From an uncultured Prevotellaceae bacterium (lineage in GTDB: Bacteria; Bacteroidota; Bacteroidia; Bacteroidales; Bacteroidaceae), in the NCBI GenBank assembly GCA_946539475.1, contig CAMNHM010000133.1, positions 1 to 7,476 on the forward strand: 7,476 nt of DNA, in the 5' to 3' direction. The translations under genes were made by a program, and so were the position numbers. The first letter of the stretch is position 1. Each line of letters begins with the position of its first letter. Shown here one piece after another: positions 6,546 to 7,476 of the stretch. The notes under the pieces are model-generated. The model saw nothing but the letters and a program-made list of their open reading frames with translations. It was not told where the DNA came from and ran no database searches.

Positions 6546-7355
6546 ATGATCATCAAAGAGATACAATCGCTAGAAGAGCCGGGCATTCAGATGTTCGGCT
6601 CTTTGACTGAGGCACAGCTGCGCAGCCGTGTCAGCCCCGCCGACGCCGTCATCATCGTCGAGAGCCCGAAGGTGATACGCGTAGCCCTCGACGCCGGACT
6701 CACGCCAGTGGCACTGCTATGCGAGCGGCGCCACATCACCGGCGACGCCAGCGACATCATTGCCCGGCTGCCGGCCGACATCCCCGTCTATACCGGCGAG
6801 CGCGAGCTGCTGTCGCGGCTCACTGGCTACACCCTGACGCGCGGCGTTCTCTGCGCCATGCGCCGCCCGGAACCACCCTCCCTCAGCGACGTCTGCCAGA
6901 ATGCCCATCGCATCGTCGTCATCCACAGCGTCTGCGACACCACCAACATCGGAGCCATTTTCCGATCGGCAGCCGCACTAGGCATTGACGCCGTAGTGCT
7001 CACCAACGACAGCTGCGACCCCCTGAACCGACGCGCCGTACGCGTGTCAATGGGCAGCGTGTTCCTACTGCCCTGGACATGGACCGACGACTTACGCCAC
7101 CTGCAGGCACTCGGTTTCAAGACTGTCGCCATGGCACTCACCGACCGCTCCATCGCCCTCGACGCCCCCTGTCTGAAGGCAGAGCCACGCCTGGCAATCG
7201 TCATGGGCACCGAGGGCGACGGCCTCCCCCACTCCACCATCGCCGCCTGCGACTACACCGTCCGCATCCCCATGCACCATAACGTCGACTCCCTCAACGT
7301 AGCCGCCGCTGCCGCCGTCGCATTTTGGGAGCTGAAGACCGATGGTGCTTCCTAA
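6546..7355 (+). CDS. SpoU/TrmH-family RNA 2'-O-methyltransferase
   Basis: SPOUT-class methyltransferase that transfers methyl from S-adenosylmethionine to a ribose 2'-OH of tRNA or rRNA; the target base cannot be told. The 269-residue protein has an N-terminal RNA-recognition region (about 15-108) resembling a SpoU substrate-binding domain. The knotted catalytic domain (about 121-263) has motif 1 TNIGAIFRSAAALG (133-146, catalytic Arg140), motif 2 VMGTEGDGLP (219-228) and motif 3 IPMHHNVDSLNVAAA (241-255), which form the cofactor pocket. The length suits two-domain SpoU enzymes; plain TrmH lacks the N-terminal domain. The start at 6546 is the first ATG after ilvC and gives an intact N-terminal strand; Met16 is possible but would trim it. 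No TAnnTTTG promoter is visible in the 56-bp gap, so read-through from ilvC is likely. No Shine-Dalgarno site is seen. Confidence 0.93.
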   Translation: MIIKEIQSLEEPGIQMFGSLTEAQLRSRVSPADAVIIVESPKVIRVALDAGLTPVALLCERRHITGDASDIIARLPADIPVYTGERELLSRLTGYTLTRGVLCAMRRPEPPSLSDVCQNAHRIVVIHSVCDTTNIGAIFRSAAALGIDAVVLTNDSCDPLNRRAVRVSMGSVFLLPWTWTDDLRHLQALGFKTVAMALTDRSIALDAPCLKAEPRLAIVMGTEGDGLPHSTIAACDYTVRIPMHHNVDSLNVAAAAAVAFWELKTDGAS

Positions 7356-7405
7356 GCTGACCAAAGTAGTCAACTAAAATCGTTAAACTACAGGGCTCAA
7401 AAAAC

Positions 7406-7435
7406 TGTTCCAGCACCGAGGAAATAGCTGGAACA
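7406..7435 (+). repeat. Perfect 9-bp inverted repeat after the methyltransferase gene; possible terminator
   Basis: TGTTCCAGC (7406-7414) and GCTGGAACA (7427-7435) are exact reverse complements around a 12-nt loop, 50 bp after the stop codon. The position suits a transcription terminator for the ilvC-methyltransferase unit, but only a short weak T-run (7441-7443) follows. It could instead be part of the repeat block to its right, whose stem shares bases 7432-7435. Confidence 0.6.
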
Positions 7436-7464
7436 AGTTGTTTACGCCGTGGAAACAACTTGTT
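7432..7464. repeat. Perfect 12-bp inverted repeat (AACAAGTTGTTT / AAACAACTTGTT)
   Basis: Arms 7432-7443 and 7453-7464 are exact reverse complements with a 9-nt loop (ACGCCGTGG). The left arm overlaps the right arm of the preceding hairpin by 4 bases, so both cannot form fully at once. It sits inside a tandem repeat with a period of about 22 bp, which suggests a repeat family rather than a simple terminator. Confidence 0.75.
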
Positions 7465-7469
7465 TACGC
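7432..7469. repeat. Two-copy tandem repeat, 22-bp period, near the window edge
   Basis: The 16-base unit AACAAGTTGTTTACGC at 7432-7447 recurs at 7454-7469 with one change (AACAACTTGTTTACGC). The bases before each unit are also alike (TGG at 7429-7431 and 7450-7452). The window ends 7 bases later, so the true copy number is unknown. No gene is visible from 7356 to 7476. Confidence 0.7.
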
Positions 7470-7476
7470 GCCAAAA

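Noticed and set aside
7366..7391. GTAGT / ACTAC inverted repeat after the methyltransferase gene
   Set aside because: Only 5 bp per arm with a 16-nt loop and no supporting context; expected by chance.

Overview
The window looks like ordinary chromosome from a Bacteroidales bacterium, most likely Prevotella or a close relative. The signs are a fused NuoC-NuoD protein, a ClpC of the Bacteroidetes type, promoters of the Bacteroidetes form TTTG / TAnnTTTG, GC-rich genes separated by AT-rich gaps, and mostly no Shine-Dalgarno sequence before genes. The genus is an inference from protein flavour, not from a marker gene.

Layout. Bases 1-2054 (minus strand) hold the start of a complex I operon in the order nuoA, nuoB, nuoCD. 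The genes overlap (10 bp, then 4 bp), and nuoCD runs off the left edge. Bases 2055-2254 are a divergent intergenic region. On the minus strand it carries a good -7 box for nuoA. On the plus strand it carries three alternating CTGACA/TGTCAG half-sites in front of clpC. Bases 2255-4798 are clpC, followed after 12 bp by a small histidine-phosphatase gene (4811-5323). Bases 5324-5439 carry a textbook Bacteroidetes promoter for ilvC (5440-6489). A 56-bp gap with two copies of the palindrome TCCTAGGA and a predicted hairpin leads to a SpoU/TrmH-family RNA methyltransferase gene (6546-7355). The last 121 bp hold two perfect inverted repeats and a roughly 22-bp tandem repeat cut by the window edge.

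How the genes relate. The nuo genes encode the connecting and membrane-entry part of respiratory complex I. clpC encodes the AAA+ unfoldase that feeds ClpP. ilvC encodes the second step of branched-chain amino acid synthesis. The phosphatase and methyltransferase have clear folds but unassigned substrates. There is no mobile element, CRISPR array, tRNA or rRNA, and no evidence of a new multi-gene system. The most interesting parts are non-coding: the clpC operator-like array, the CTAG-palindrome hairpin and the terminal repeat block.
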